Shown piece after piece: positions 35,249 to 43,381 of a DNA stretch of 64,000 nucleotides. A program made the position numbers and the translations under genes. Position 1 is the stretch's first letter, and each line of letters begins with the position of its first letter. The DNA comes from Alistipes senegalensis JC50 (GTDB lineage Bacteria > Bacteroidota > Bacteroidia > Bacteroidales > Rikenellaceae), in contig NZ_CP102252.1 in assembly GCF_025145645.1 (NCBI RefSeq), positions 3,224,001-3,288,000 on the forward strand, written 5' to 3'. The notes beneath the pieces were generated by a model. That model was given only the letters and a program-made list of their open reading frames with translations, had not been told where the DNA came from and searched no databases.

Positions 35249-38200
35249 ATGCTGAAACTCAAACCTACGCTTCTCCTGTTCGCACTTCTTTCCGTTTTTT
35301 CCGGCAGGGCCTTCGCCGCGGCCATCGAATTCCGCACGCTGTCGGTCAACGAAGGATTGTCGCAGAGCACCGTGCTGGCCATTGCGCAGGACGGGATGGG
35401 GCGTATCTGGATGGGCACGCAGGACGGGCTGAACTGCTACGACGGTTATTCGTTCTCGGTGTTCCGCTGCGTGGAGGGCGATCCGCAGAGCCTGGGCGAC
35501 AACTCCGTCAACGCGCTCTACGCCGACGGGGGCCTGCTCTGGATCGGCACGGCGTCGGGACTGTCGTGTTACGACGCGGCGGCGCAGCGGTTCGAGAATT
35601 TCCGCCTCGAAGGGCGCAACATGCAGGTCGCCGACATCGCCGCCACGGCCGATGGCGATCTGATTCTCGCCACCGATCTCGGCATCGTGCTCTTCGACCG
35701 CGAGAGCCGCGAGCTCGAAATCCGGACCTACCTCGCGGGCATCAGCGTACACGCCGTCTGTCCCTCGCGCGACGGATTCCTCGTCGGGACCTCCAACGGC
35801 GTCTACACCTATTCCTCGACATACGGCAACGCCGTGCGCATCCTGCCGCAGATGGCCCGCTACGACATCGCCAGCATCGTCGCCGACGGCGACGGATACT
35901 GGGTCGCCACCCACGGCAACGGCCTCTACCGTCTCGACGGCGCGTTGCAGGTCACCGGACGCTATGACGCCGCATCGAATCCCGGGCTGGTTTCGGACTA
36001 CATCCGGGTGCTGAAAACCGACTCCGGAGGGCGTCTCTGGATCGGGACCTTCGACGGGCTTTCGATCCGCGACCCGCAGAGCGGACGCTTCGAACGTCAC
36101 GTCCATACCTCCGACCCGGGGTCGCTGAGCCACAATTCGATCCGTTCCATCTTCATCGACGCCCAGCGGGGCGTCTGGCTCGGGACCTACTACGGCGGCG
36201 TGAGCTACTATCACCCGCTGGCCCGGCGTTTCGGCATCCTGCGCCACGATCCGGTGCGCAATTCGTTGGGCGACAATACGGTGAGCTGTATCGTCGAGGA
36301 CCCCTCGTCGGAGAGCCTCTGGATCGGCACCAACGACGACGGCGTGAACCTCTACGACCGCCGCACGGGGCGTTTCTCGGAGTTCAACACCGCCAATGGC
36401 GCCCTGCTGTCGAACAACGTCAAGTGCGTGCTTCCCGACGGCCGCGGGCGCGTGTGGATCGGCACCCATGCCGGGGGCCTGAGTTCGATGGACGTTGCGA
36501 CGCGGCGCACGCGCCACTACCCGGTCAACGCTTCGATCCCGATCAACAACAGCTGCTATTCGCTGCTCGACGGCGGCGACGGCACGCTGTGGGTCGGCAC
36601 GCTCAACGGCCTGCTGTCGTTCGACATCGCCGCGGGACGCTTCTCGCGCCACCTCTGCACCGATTACGAATCCAAACTGGGGTCGTTGCAGATCACGACG
36701 CTCTTCCGCGACTCGAAGGGCCGCGTGTGGATCGGCACCGGGGCGGGGCTGTACCTCTGGCAGCCCGACGTGAAGCAGGTCATGGCCTGCGAACTGACCC
36801 TTGCGAAGAACGGAATTTCCCCCCCCCTCCGGCAGGATGTTCCGGTCATGTGCGTCGCGGAGGATACGCACCGTAACATCTGGATAGGCACCCGGCAGGG
36901 GCTTTTCCGCTACAACGCCCCGGACAATTCGTTCACGCGCTTCACCGTGGCCGACGGGCTCCCCAACGATTTCGTCTACGGCATCCTCGAAGACGAGCTG
37001 GCGCGGCTGTGGATCTCGACCAACAACGGACTGGCCTGCTTCGACACGCAGAAGAACACCTTCCGCCGCTACTCGTTGTGCGACGGCATCGCCAACAACC
37101 AGTTCAACATCTACTCCTACTGCCGGAGCCGCGACGGCGTTTTCTGGTTCGGCGGCATCGGCGGCATCACCTGGTTCCGGCCCCACGATCTCGTGGACAA
37201 CCCCTTTGCGCCCGCGCCGCAGATCACGGGCGTCGATGTGGCCGATTCGGACGGCGACCGCCGCGTGCGCATCGAACGCGATTCGGCCGGGTGCGTCGTC
37301 GCGGCGGCGTTCCCCTCGGTGCGCAACATCTTCACGGTGCGCTTCGTGGCAGTCAATCCGCTGGCCGGAGGCCGCAACACCTTCGCCTACAAGCTGGAGG
37401 GATTCAACACCCGCTGGTACGAAACGTCGCACCTCGAAGCCAACTACTCGAACCTCAAGCCCGGGCACTACCTCTTCAAGGTCCGCGCGGCGAACAACGA
37501 CGGACGCTGGAACGACGAGCCCGCGACGGTCGAGATCCGCGTGCTGCCGATGTGGTGGCAGACCCTTGCGGCGAAGATTCTGTGGGTGCTGCTCGCGCTG
37601 GGATTCGTCGGGGGCGTCGTGGCGGCGCTGCTGGGACGTATCAAGATGAAGATGCAGCTGCGCGTGGAGCGGCTGGAAAAGGAGTCCATCGGCCAGCTCA
37701 GTCAGGAGAAGATACGCTTCTACATCAACCTTTCGCACGAACTGCGCACGCCGCTGACGCTGATACTCTCGCCCTTGCAGGAGATCCGCGAGCACGGCAC
37801 GGCCGACAAATACGTCGCCTCGCGCCTGAACTACATCTACCGCAACAGCCTCAAACTGCTGCACATTATCAACCAGCTGCTGGACTACCGCAAGGCCGAG
37901 CTGGAGATGTTCAAGATGAAGGTCGCCGTGCAGGATGTCGATGCCATCGTCGCCGAGGTCTTCTCGATGTTCGAGGAGGTGGCCCAGAACCGCGACATGG
38001 ACTATATCCTCAGCTCTGAGCTGAAAGGCGAGGCGCTGCCCGTCGATAGGATGTTCCTCGAAATGATGCTCACGAACCTGCTCTCCAACGCCTTCAAGTT
38101 CACGCCCGACGGCGGCATCGTCCGCGTCGCCCTGCAACGCGGCGAGGGGTGTTTCCGCCTCACGGTCCGCGACTCCGGCATCGGCATTCCGCAGGACCAG

Positions 38201-39286
38201 CAGGAGCGCATTTTCGAACGTTTCTACCAGGTCAACGAATCCCACGCCGGGTCGGGCATCGGGCTGTCGATCGTCCGCCGCATCGTCGAGCTGCACGAGG
38301 GTTCGATCTCGCTGCGGAGCGAGCCGGGGCGCTTCTCGGAGTTCACCATCACGCTGCCCGACGACATAGCGGCCTATCCGGCCGGGAAGCGCGCCGGGGA
38401 GCACGACGTGCGCGCCTCGATCATCCGCGACGCCGAGAAATTCCTGCCCGAGGAGTGGTCGGGCGAGAGCGGCGATTTCGCCCCCGACGAGGAGGCTTCG
38501 GAGGAGAAGCGCGGCACGATCCTCGTCGCCGAAGCCAACGCCGAGGTCGCGCGCTATATCGCCGACCATTTCAAGTCCCGTTACGGCGTGGAGACCTTTT
38601 CCGACGGCAACGAGGCCCTCGAAAGGCTCAAAATGCTGGAACCCGACATCATCATCGCCGACCGGGTGCTGCCGGGGCTCGACGGGCTGAAACTCTGTCA
38701 GGCGGTGAAGCAGAATATCCGCACGTGCCATATCCCGGTGGTGCTTCTCGCCGCGGAGGGCAGCGTCGAGGAGCAGATCACGGGCATCGAGGCCGGGGCC
38801 GACAGCTACCTGCCGATGCCGCTGTCGATCTCGCTGCTCGCTGCCAACGTCCAGAACCTGCTGAAAGCCCGCTACCGGATGCGCCACTACTATTCGGACG
38901 ACGCGGAGATCGACCCCGACAAGATCACCTCCAACTCCATGGACGGGGAGTTCCTGAAGAAGGCCATCCGCATCGTCGAGGAGAACATGGACAACGAGGA
39001 GTTCTCGTCGAACGATTTCAGCAAGGCGCTCTGCATGAGCCGTTCGAACCTCCATCTGAAGATGAAGTCCATCACGGGCGAGTCGGCCACGAAGTTCATC
39101 CGCAAGATCCGCTTCAACTACGCCTGCAAACTGCTGCTGGACCGCAAATATTCGATTTCGGAGATCAGTTCGATGGTGGGCTTCAACTCCCCGTCGTACT
39201 TCGCCACGAGCTTCAAGAAGCACGTCGGGTGCCTGCCCACGGAGTATGTCCGCAGCCGTTCCAAGAGCGGCGAGAAAGCGGGGTAG
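35249..39286 (+). CDS. Hybrid two-component system regulator (HTCS) of the heparin locus
   Basis: A 1,345-residue one-protein signalling system; the ATG at 35249 gives a signal peptide. A periplasmic two-propeller sensor of Reg_prop repeats (GRIWMGTQDGL, RLWIGTFDGL and others) spans about residues 25-690, followed by a Y_Y_Y domain (to about 765), one membrane helix (about 768-795) and HisKA with YINLSHELRTPL (His about 829). HATPase has intact N, G1 (DSGIGIP) and G2 (GSGIGLSIV) boxes. The receiver at about 1090-1210 keeps the phosphoacceptor Asp1138, but the acidic pair is E1095-A1096, and the Thr and Lys positions are A1168 and E1170. An AraC-type HTH ends the protein (about 1230-1340). A nine-C run lies at 36819-36827. 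It is the last gene of the locus and likely controls it. Confidence 0.95.
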   Translation: MLKLKPTLLLFALLSVFSGRAFAAAIEFRTLSVNEGLSQSTVLAIAQDGMGRIWMGTQDGLNCYDGYSFSVFRCVEGDPQSLGDNSVNALYADGGLLWIGTASGLSCYDAAAQRFENFRLEGRNMQVADIAATADGDLILATDLGIVLFDRESRELEIRTYLAGISVHAVCPSRDGFLVGTSNGVYTYSSTYGNAVRILPQMARYDIASIVADGDGYWVATHGNGLYRLDGALQVTGRYDAASNPGLVSDYIRVLKTDSGGRLWIGTFDGLSIRDPQSGRFERHVHTSDPGSLSHNSIRSIFIDAQRGVWLGTYYGGVSYYHPLARRFGILRHDPVRNSLGDNTVSCIVEDPSSESLWIGTNDDGVNLYDRRTGRFSEFNTANGALLSNNVKCVLPDGRGRVWIGTHAGGLSSMDVATRRTRHYPVNASIPINNSCYSLLDGGDGTLWVGTLNGLLSFDIAAGRFSRHLCTDYESKLGSLQITTLFRDSKGRVWIGTGAGLYLWQPDVKQVMACELTLAKNGISPPLRQDVPVMCVAEDTHRNIWIGTRQGLFRYNAPDNSFTRFTVADGLPNDFVYGILEDELARLWISTNNGLACFDTQKNTFRRYSLCDGIANNQFNIYSYCRSRDGVFWFGGIGGITWFRPHDLVDNPFAPAPQITGVDVADSDGDRRVRIERDSAGCVVAAAFPSVRNIFTVRFVAVNPLAGGRNTFAYKLEGFNTRWYETSHLEANYSNLKPGHYLFKVRAANNDGRWNDEPATVEIRVLPMWWQTLAAKILWVLLALGFVGGVVAALLGRIKMKMQLRVERLEKESIGQLSQEKIRFYINLSHELRTPLTLILSPLQEIREHGTADKYVASRLNYIYRNSLKLLHIINQLLDYRKAELEMFKMKVAVQDVDAIVAEVFSMFEEVAQNRDMDYILSSELKGEALPVDRMFLEMMLTNLLSNAFKFTPDGGIVRVALQRGEGCFRLTVRDSGIGIPQDQQERIFERFYQVNESHAGSGIGLSIVRRIVELHEGSISLRSEPGRFSEFTITLPDDIAAYPAGKRAGEHDVRASIIRDAEKFLPEEWSGESGDFAPDEEASEEKRGTILVAEANAEVARYIADHFKSRYGVETFSDGNEALERLKMLEPDIIIADRVLPGLDGLKLCQAVKQNIRTCHIPVVLLAAEGSVEEQITGIEAGADSYLPMPLSISLLAANVQNLLKARYRMRHYYSDDAEIDPDKITSNSMDGEFLKKAIRIVEENMDNEEFSSNDFSKALCMSRSNLHLKMKSITGESATKFIRKIRFNYACKLLLDRKYSISEISSMVGFNSPSYFATSFKKHVGCLPTEYVRSRSKSGEKAG

Positions 39287-39304
39287 CCCTTCTCCCGTGA
39301 ACGG

Positions 39305-39350
39305 AAAATCCCCCGGAACCTGCCTTTCCGCAAGGTTCCGGGGGATTTTT
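39305..39350. terminator. Bidirectional rho-independent terminator
   Basis: Arms 39305-39320 and 39334-39349 form a 16-bp stem flanked by A and T runs (13-nt loop). It separates the convergent regulator and prs genes. Confidence 0.9.
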
Positions 39351-39376
39351 ATGGAGTGAGTCGGCCGCTTCTTCTC

Positions 39377-40318
39377 CTATTTGGAGAAGATCGACGAAAT
39401 CTCCTTGTAGTTGTGCACGCGTTCGATAACGTCGGCGAAGAGGTCGGCGACCGACAGGACGGTGAATTTGTGCAGGTCCTTGTCGGGGTTGAGCGGAATG
39501 GTGTCCGTCACGATCACCTCTTGCAGGGCGCTGTCGTTGATGCGCTCGTAGGCCGGGCCCGAAAGCACCGGGTGGGTGATGGCGGCGCGGACGCTCTTCG
39601 CCCCGCGGGCCATGAGCATGTCGGCGGCCATGCAGATCGTGCCGGCGGTGTCGATCATGTCATCGACGATCAACACGTTGCGGCCTTCCACGTCGCCGAT
39701 GGCGGTCATCTTGCCCACGACGTTGGCTTTCGCGCGCTCCTTGTGCGAAATGATGATCGGCGTCCCCAGCAGTTTGGAGTAGTTGTTGGCGCGTTTGGCG
39801 CCGCCCATGTCGGGAGCCGCGATCGAGAGGTCCTCGATGTTGAGGCTCTTGATGTAGGGTACGAAGATGCCGCTGGCGTAGAGGGCATCGACCGGAACGT
39901 CGAAAAATCCCTGGATCTGGTCGGCGTGCAGGTCCATCGTCATCACGCGGTCCACACCTGCGGCCATCAGCATGTTGGCCACCAGCTTGGCGCCGATCGG
40001 CACGCGGGGGCGGTCCTTGCGGTCCTGGCGTGCCCAGCCGAAGTAGGGCACCACGGCCACGACCTGATAGGCCGACGCGCGGCGTGCGGCGTCGATCATC
40101 ATCAACAGCTCCATGAGGTTGTCCGAGGGCGGGAAGGTCGATTGGATGATGAAGACCGTGCAGCCGCGGATCGACTCGTTGTAGCAGGGCTGGAATTCGC
40201 CGTCGCTGAAACGCAGGACCTCCGACTGTCCGAGCGTCGTGCCGAAGCTCGCGGCGATTTTGGTGGCCAGGTATTCCGAACCGCGTCCGGTGAAGATTTT
40301 GATTTTGTGGATAGCCAT
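39377..40318 (-). CDS. prs: Ribose-phosphate pyrophosphokinase
   Basis: This 313-residue cytosolic enzyme makes PRPP from ribose 5-phosphate and ATP for nucleotide, His and Trp synthesis. It has the full PRPP synthase pattern: FSDGEFQP, the Class I fold, YFGWARQDRKDRPRVPIGAKLVANM, the metal-binding MDLHADQIQGFF and the PRPP-binding loop VLIVDDMIDTAGT. Length is standard. It is a single gene with its own promoter (TATATTTG at 40345-40352) and a shared downstream terminator. It marks the return to housekeeping sequence after the polysaccharide loci. Confidence 0.98.
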   Translation of the reverse strand: MAIHKIKIFTGRGSEYLATKIAASFGTTLGQSEVLRFSDGEFQPCYNESIRGCTVFIIQSTFPPSDNLMELLMMIDAARRASAYQVVAVVPYFGWARQDRKDRPRVPIGAKLVANMLMAAGVDRVMTMDLHADQIQGFFDVPVDALYASGIFVPYIKSLNIEDLSIAAPDMGGAKRANNYSKLLGTPIIISHKERAKANVVGKMTAIGDVEGRNVLIVDDMIDTAGTICMAADMLMARGAKSVRAAITHPVLSGPAYERINDSALQEVIVTDTIPLNPDKDLHKFTVLSVADLFADVIERVHNYKEISSIFSK

Positions 40319-40344
40319 AGGTTACGAGGATTTTTTTGACGCTG

Positions 40345-40352
40345 CAAATATA
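40345..40352 (-). promoter_or_regulatory. -7 promoter box (TATATTTG) of prs
   Basis: A perfect TAnnTTTG match on the minus strand, 26 bases before the prs ATG, in a short AT-rich gap after the engB gene. Next to it, around 40366-40396, an imperfect A/T-flanked hairpin is the probable engB terminator. Confidence 0.6.
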
Positions 40353-40480
40353 GGACAATAGGATTAAAAAATGCCTCCGCGCGGGCGCATTTTTTCAACA
40401 ATCGGTTAAACATTTCCGGAACGGGGCGGTTTTCGCTCCCGCGGCCGGCCGTTTCGCCTCCGTTTCCGGGGCTTCGGGGG

Positions 40481-41077
40481 TCAGTTCTGACGCAGGCATT
40501 CGTCGATGAAGGCGAGGATCTCTTCGCGTCCGGTGCCTTTCTCCGACGAGGAGACGAACATCGGCGGCAGCTCCTCCCATTGTTCGGCGAGCGCCGTGCG
40601 GAACCGCTCCACGCTCTTCTGCTGCTGGGTCTTCGAGAGTTTGTCGGCCTTGGTGAAGATGATGGCGAACGGGATGCCGTTCTCGCCCAGCATCTCGATG
40701 AAGCGCAGGTCGATCTTCTGGGGTTCGAGCCGGATGTCCGCCAGCACGAACAGGAAGTGCATCTTCTCGCACTTGAGAACGTAGTCGGTGATGAGTTTCG
40801 AGAACTCTCCGCGCTGCGTCTTCGACGTGCGGGCGTAGCCGTAGCCGGGCAGATCGACGAGATACCAGGCGTCGTTGATGCGGAAATGGTTCACCAGACG
40901 GGTTTTGCCGGGCGTTCCCGACACCTTGGCCAGCCCTCCGCGGGCGGTGAGCATGTTGATGAGCGACGACTTGCCGACGTTGCTGCGCCCGATGAAGGCG
41001 ATGTCTTTCAGGCCGTCTTTCGGGACCTGCGATATGCGCTCCGAAGAGCATTTGAATTCGGCTTTGGTGATCTGCAT
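40481..41077 (-). CDS. engB: Ribosome biogenesis GTPase EngB (YihA/YsxC)
   Basis: A 198-residue GTPase needed for assembly of the large ribosomal subunit. The start at 41077 matches the usual family N-terminus (MQITKAEFKCSS); an in-frame upstream start would add 19 residues with no family match. G motifs are GRSNVGKSS (G1), GTPGKT (G2 region), DLPGYGYA (G3), FTKADK (G4) and SSSEKGTG (G5). Its promoter box TATCTTTG lies about 100 bases upstream and falls exactly in the left attachment site of the integrative element, so the element has replaced everything upstream of that box. Confidence 0.97.
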   Translation of the reverse strand: MQITKAEFKCSSERISQVPKDGLKDIAFIGRSNVGKSSLINMLTARGGLAKVSGTPGKTRLVNHFRINDAWYLVDLPGYGYARTSKTQRGEFSKLITDYVLKCEKMHFLFVLADIRLEPQKIDLRFIEMLGENGIPFAIIFTKADKLSKTQQQKSVERFRTALAEQWEELPPMFVSSSEKGTGREEILAFIDECLRQN

Positions 41078-41170
41078 CGTTCTGCGGTTTTTCGCAAGGA
41101 CAGTTGTGCGAGCCGGGAGCAGAAGCGAATTCATTCGACTGTGCCGGGGCGCCGCCTGTCCGAGCGGTGG

Positions 41171-41192
41171 TTTATCCTTTGCAAAGATAGTG
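41171..41192. repeat. Left attachment site (attL candidate)
   Basis: A 22-nt sequence identical at 20 positions to 53508-53529. On the minus strand it contains CTATCTTTGC, close to the GTANNTTTGC core used by IntDOT-family integrases, and the same box is the -7 element of engB. The two mismatches to the other copy (TT versus CC in the plus strand) lie directly beside the core, where IntDOT-type crossover regions are known to tolerate differences. Confidence 0.75.
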
Positions 41193-41556
41193 ATAAAAAC
41201 TGAGAGTTAGAGCGGATTGGAGCAAGAAGGTTGTAAACAAGGGGGTTAGAGAGAACCGGACTGCGAATTCGAAGCCAAAGTGAAGCCATTGAAAAGCCAA
41301 CTGAAACCGGAGTTACGTTACTATCCCGTTACTCTGTTCCGAATGGTAAAGGCGGTTTTGGGGAGGATTTCAAAGCACTGAAATACAAGCTCTATTCGTC
41401 TTGTTCCGACTGCAAATATAGCCGAATTTCCAAAATTCGGGCAAAGGGAGGCGGGAAAAGTTCTATTTCGGGTGCGATTGCGTTGATATGCTGCGATTTG
41501 CGTATCGAAGAATAGCTCTATAAGAAATAATTTTGTAACCAAAAAATTGTAGAGTT
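41193..41556. other. Non-coding left end of the element
   Basis: This stretch of 364 bases has no supported gene. It should contain integrase arm-binding sites and the integrase promoter. A perfect -7 box (TAATTTTG) is present at 41528-41535, 22 bases before the integrase ATG. Short inverted-repeat-like segments (for example GGAATTTTGG/CCAAAATTCG around 41429-41446) were seen but not assigned. Confidence 0.5.
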
Positions 41557-42789
41557 ATGAGATCGACATTCAAAGTTTTATTTTACCTCAAACGCAATGC
41601 CCCGAAAAAGAATGGGCTTATTCCGGTCATGTGCCGCATCACGGTAAACAGCAAAATCGCCCAGTTCAGTTGCAAGTTGGATGTAGAGGAGAAGTCGTGG
41701 AACGTAAAGTCAGGCCGTGTCTCCGGCCGCAGCATCGCTGCGCAGGAGGCCAACCGCATGTTGGATAAAATCCGCATAGGTATCAACCAAGCCTATCAGA
41801 AGATCGCCGACCGCGACAACTATGTAACCGCCGAGAAAGTGCGCAACGCTTATCTGGGTTTGGGTATGAACCACGAAACCTTGCTGGCGGTATTCCGTCA
41901 GCATAACGATGATTACGAGAGGCAGGTGGGCAAACTCAAAAGCCTGCGCAGCTATTGGAAATACTGCGTCGTTTACAAACACCTCGCGGAGTTCGTCGAA
42001 AAGCGGTATAAGGTCAGCGACATTGCGCTCAAAGAGCTTACTCCAGCATTTATCACGGACTTCGAGTTGTTCCTGCGAGTGGAAAAGAATCACTGCAACA
42101 ACACGGTCTGGTCGTATATGATGCCGTTTCGGAAGATTATCTATATGGCTGTCAATAACGGCTTGTTGCAGCGCGATCCGTTCTTCGCGTACAGCATCAC
42201 CAAAGAAGAGACCAAACGGGGGTTTCTGACCCAAGAGGAAATCAGGCTGCTGATCAACGGCACATTCAAAAAGAAAAGCTACGAACTGATCCGCGATCTG
42301 TTCATCTTCTGCACCTTCACGGGCTTGAGCTGGACGGATATGGCGAACCTTACCAAAGCGAACCTGCGCACCTCGTTCGACGGGCATCTGTGGCTCGACA
42401 CGAACCGGCAGAAAACGGGTGTCGAAACCAATATCCGGCTGTTAGATGTCGCCAGACACATCATCGAGAAATACGACGGCATGGCCGAAGGGGACAAGCT
42501 GCTGCCCGTTCCGTGTTACGAAAGCTGTAAAAGAGGCATCAAGGCAATAGCGAAGAAGTGCGGTATCGAAAAGAACGTCACGTGGCATCAAAGCCGCCAC
42601 AGCTATGCGACGACCATCTGTCTCTCCAACGACGTACCTATCGAAACGCTCTCGAAAATGCTCGGACACCGGAGCATCCGGACGACGCAAATCTACGCTA
42701 AAATCACGGCAGAGAAAGTGAGCCGCGACATGGAGAAACTCGCGCAGCGCATCGAGCAGATGGAGAATTTCATTTGTCAGGCAATATAA
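41557..42789 (+). CDS. IntDOT-like tyrosine recombinase (integrase)
   Basis: A 410-residue site-specific integrase that should insert and excise this element. It has an N-terminal arm-binding region (FKVLFYLKRNAPKKNGLIPV), a SAM-like core-binding domain (about 110-205) and the catalytic domain. Catalytic residues are Lys in NRQKTG, H344 and R347 in WHQSRHSYAT, His in MLGHRSIRTTQ and nucleophile Tyr380 in TTQIYAKI. The first catalytic Arg is replaced by Ser258 (TGLSWTDM), the same unusual substitution known in IntDOT of CTnDOT. Length and numbering also nearly match IntDOT. It is the first gene inside the left end. Confidence 0.95.
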   Translation: MRSTFKVLFYLKRNAPKKNGLIPVMCRITVNSKIAQFSCKLDVEEKSWNVKSGRVSGRSIAAQEANRMLDKIRIGINQAYQKIADRDNYVTAEKVRNAYLGLGMNHETLLAVFRQHNDDYERQVGKLKSLRSYWKYCVVYKHLAEFVEKRYKVSDIALKELTPAFITDFELFLRVEKNHCNNTVWSYMMPFRKIIYMAVNNGLLQRDPFFAYSITKEETKRGFLTQEEIRLLINGTFKKKSYELIRDLFIFCTFTGLSWTDMANLTKANLRTSFDGHLWLDTNRQKTGVETNIRLLDVARHIIEKYDGMAEGDKLLPVPCYESCKRGIKAIAKKCGIEKNVTWHQSRHSYATTICLSNDVPIETLSKMLGHRSIRTTQIYAKITAEKVSRDMEKLAQRIEQMENFICQAI

Positions 42790-42813
42790 TCCGATCCTCT
42801 AAAATGAAAAGCG

Positions 42814-43188
42814 ATGAAAAAAGAAAGAGACATCATTACGATAGACGAGCAGGGCAGATTGAATATGCCGGCCGATACCGCCGATATATGGATGACGGAA
42901 GCGGAGATCGTCGAACTGTTCGGCACGACTGCCGGAGCGGTACATGCGGCTATCAAAGCCCTCCTCGAAGAAAACGTCCTGCACGGTTGCAAGGTCTGCT
43001 GATACGTCCGTCTGAAAAACGGCAATAGTGCAGACGTGTATGACATGGAGATTGTCATAGCCCTCGCGTTCCGGCTGAACACCTACCCTGCGTCGGTTTT
43101 CAAAAAGTGGCTGGTAAAGAAAGCCACTGCACCCCGACGCACGAAACCTCCGATTGTCATTCGGTATAAGGATGGGCTTCTGAATTGA
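42814..43188 (+). pseudogene. Integrase-linked winged-HTH/RhuM-like small protein, broken by in-frame TGA
   Basis: The frame beginning MKKERDIITIDEQGRLNMP continues past a TGA at 43000-43002 (codon 63) without any shift, through YVRLKNGNSADVYDMEIVIA, to a natural stop at 43186-43188. That is 124 codons, of which one is TGA. The protein type (an HTH segment TEAEIVELFGTTAGAVHAAI followed by a conserved tail) is common next to integrases in Bacteroidota elements; its function is unknown. The expected codon at the stop is probably CGA (Arg), one C-to-T change away. Either the gene is inactivated or there is a sequencing error. Confidence 0.7.
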
Positions 43189-43290
43189 ACCGGACAAGCA
43201 AGGAAACGGGCAGGCTTCGACACCTGCCCGTTTTCATTTTCAGAGAATTGCATTGCGGTAGTTTTCCGTAAGGAGCTTCTTGATGTCCGT
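43181..43290. repeat. Direct repeat R1, left copy (flanks the pAgo module)
   Basis: About 110 bp that align with 46591-46700 at roughly 85% identity, with 34 identical bases at the start. The unit covers the last codons of the upstream gene, a hairpin terminator and the 3' end of an HTH gene on the minus strand. The pAgo gene lies precisely between the two copies. Confidence 0.85.
43204..43235. terminator. Hairpin terminator in repeat R1, left copy
   Basis: An 11-bp stem (AAACGGGCAGG with CCTGCCCGTTT, 43204-43214 and 43223-43233) with A and T runs on the two sides, able to work in both directions. Confidence 0.85.
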
Positions 43291-43293
43291 TTC
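43240..43293 (-). pseudogene. Remnant 3' end of an excisionase-type HTH gene
   Basis: The minus strand encodes ETDIKKLLTENYRNAIL followed by TGA, 12 of 17 residues identical to the C-terminus of the intact HTH protein at 46650-46982 (ESDIEKMLAENYRKAIL). Upstream of this the similarity stops where the pAgo promoter region begins. It is a fragment left by the recombination that introduced the pAgo gene. Confidence 0.75.
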
Positions 43294-43323
43294 ACAAGAA
43301 AAAGCCTTTATACCTTTGATCTG

Positions 43324-43354
43324 TTTGATGTTTAGCAATAAATAGTTAATTTTG
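43324..43354 (+). promoter_or_regulatory. Consensus promoter of the SIR2-APAZ-pAgo gene
   Basis: TTTG at 43324-43327, a 19-base spacer and TAATTTTG at 43347-43354 form a textbook Bacteroidota promoter. The predicted start site is about 20 bases before the ATG at 43382. The gene therefore has its own intact promoter within the module. Confidence 0.75.
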
Positions 43355-43381
43355 TAAGAAGTATAAGTACCATATAAATTT

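Noticed and set aside
43000..43002. TGA read as selenocysteine
   Set aside because: No selenocysteine-insertion structure was apparent, the position fits Arg rather than Cys, and the family is not a redox enzyme.
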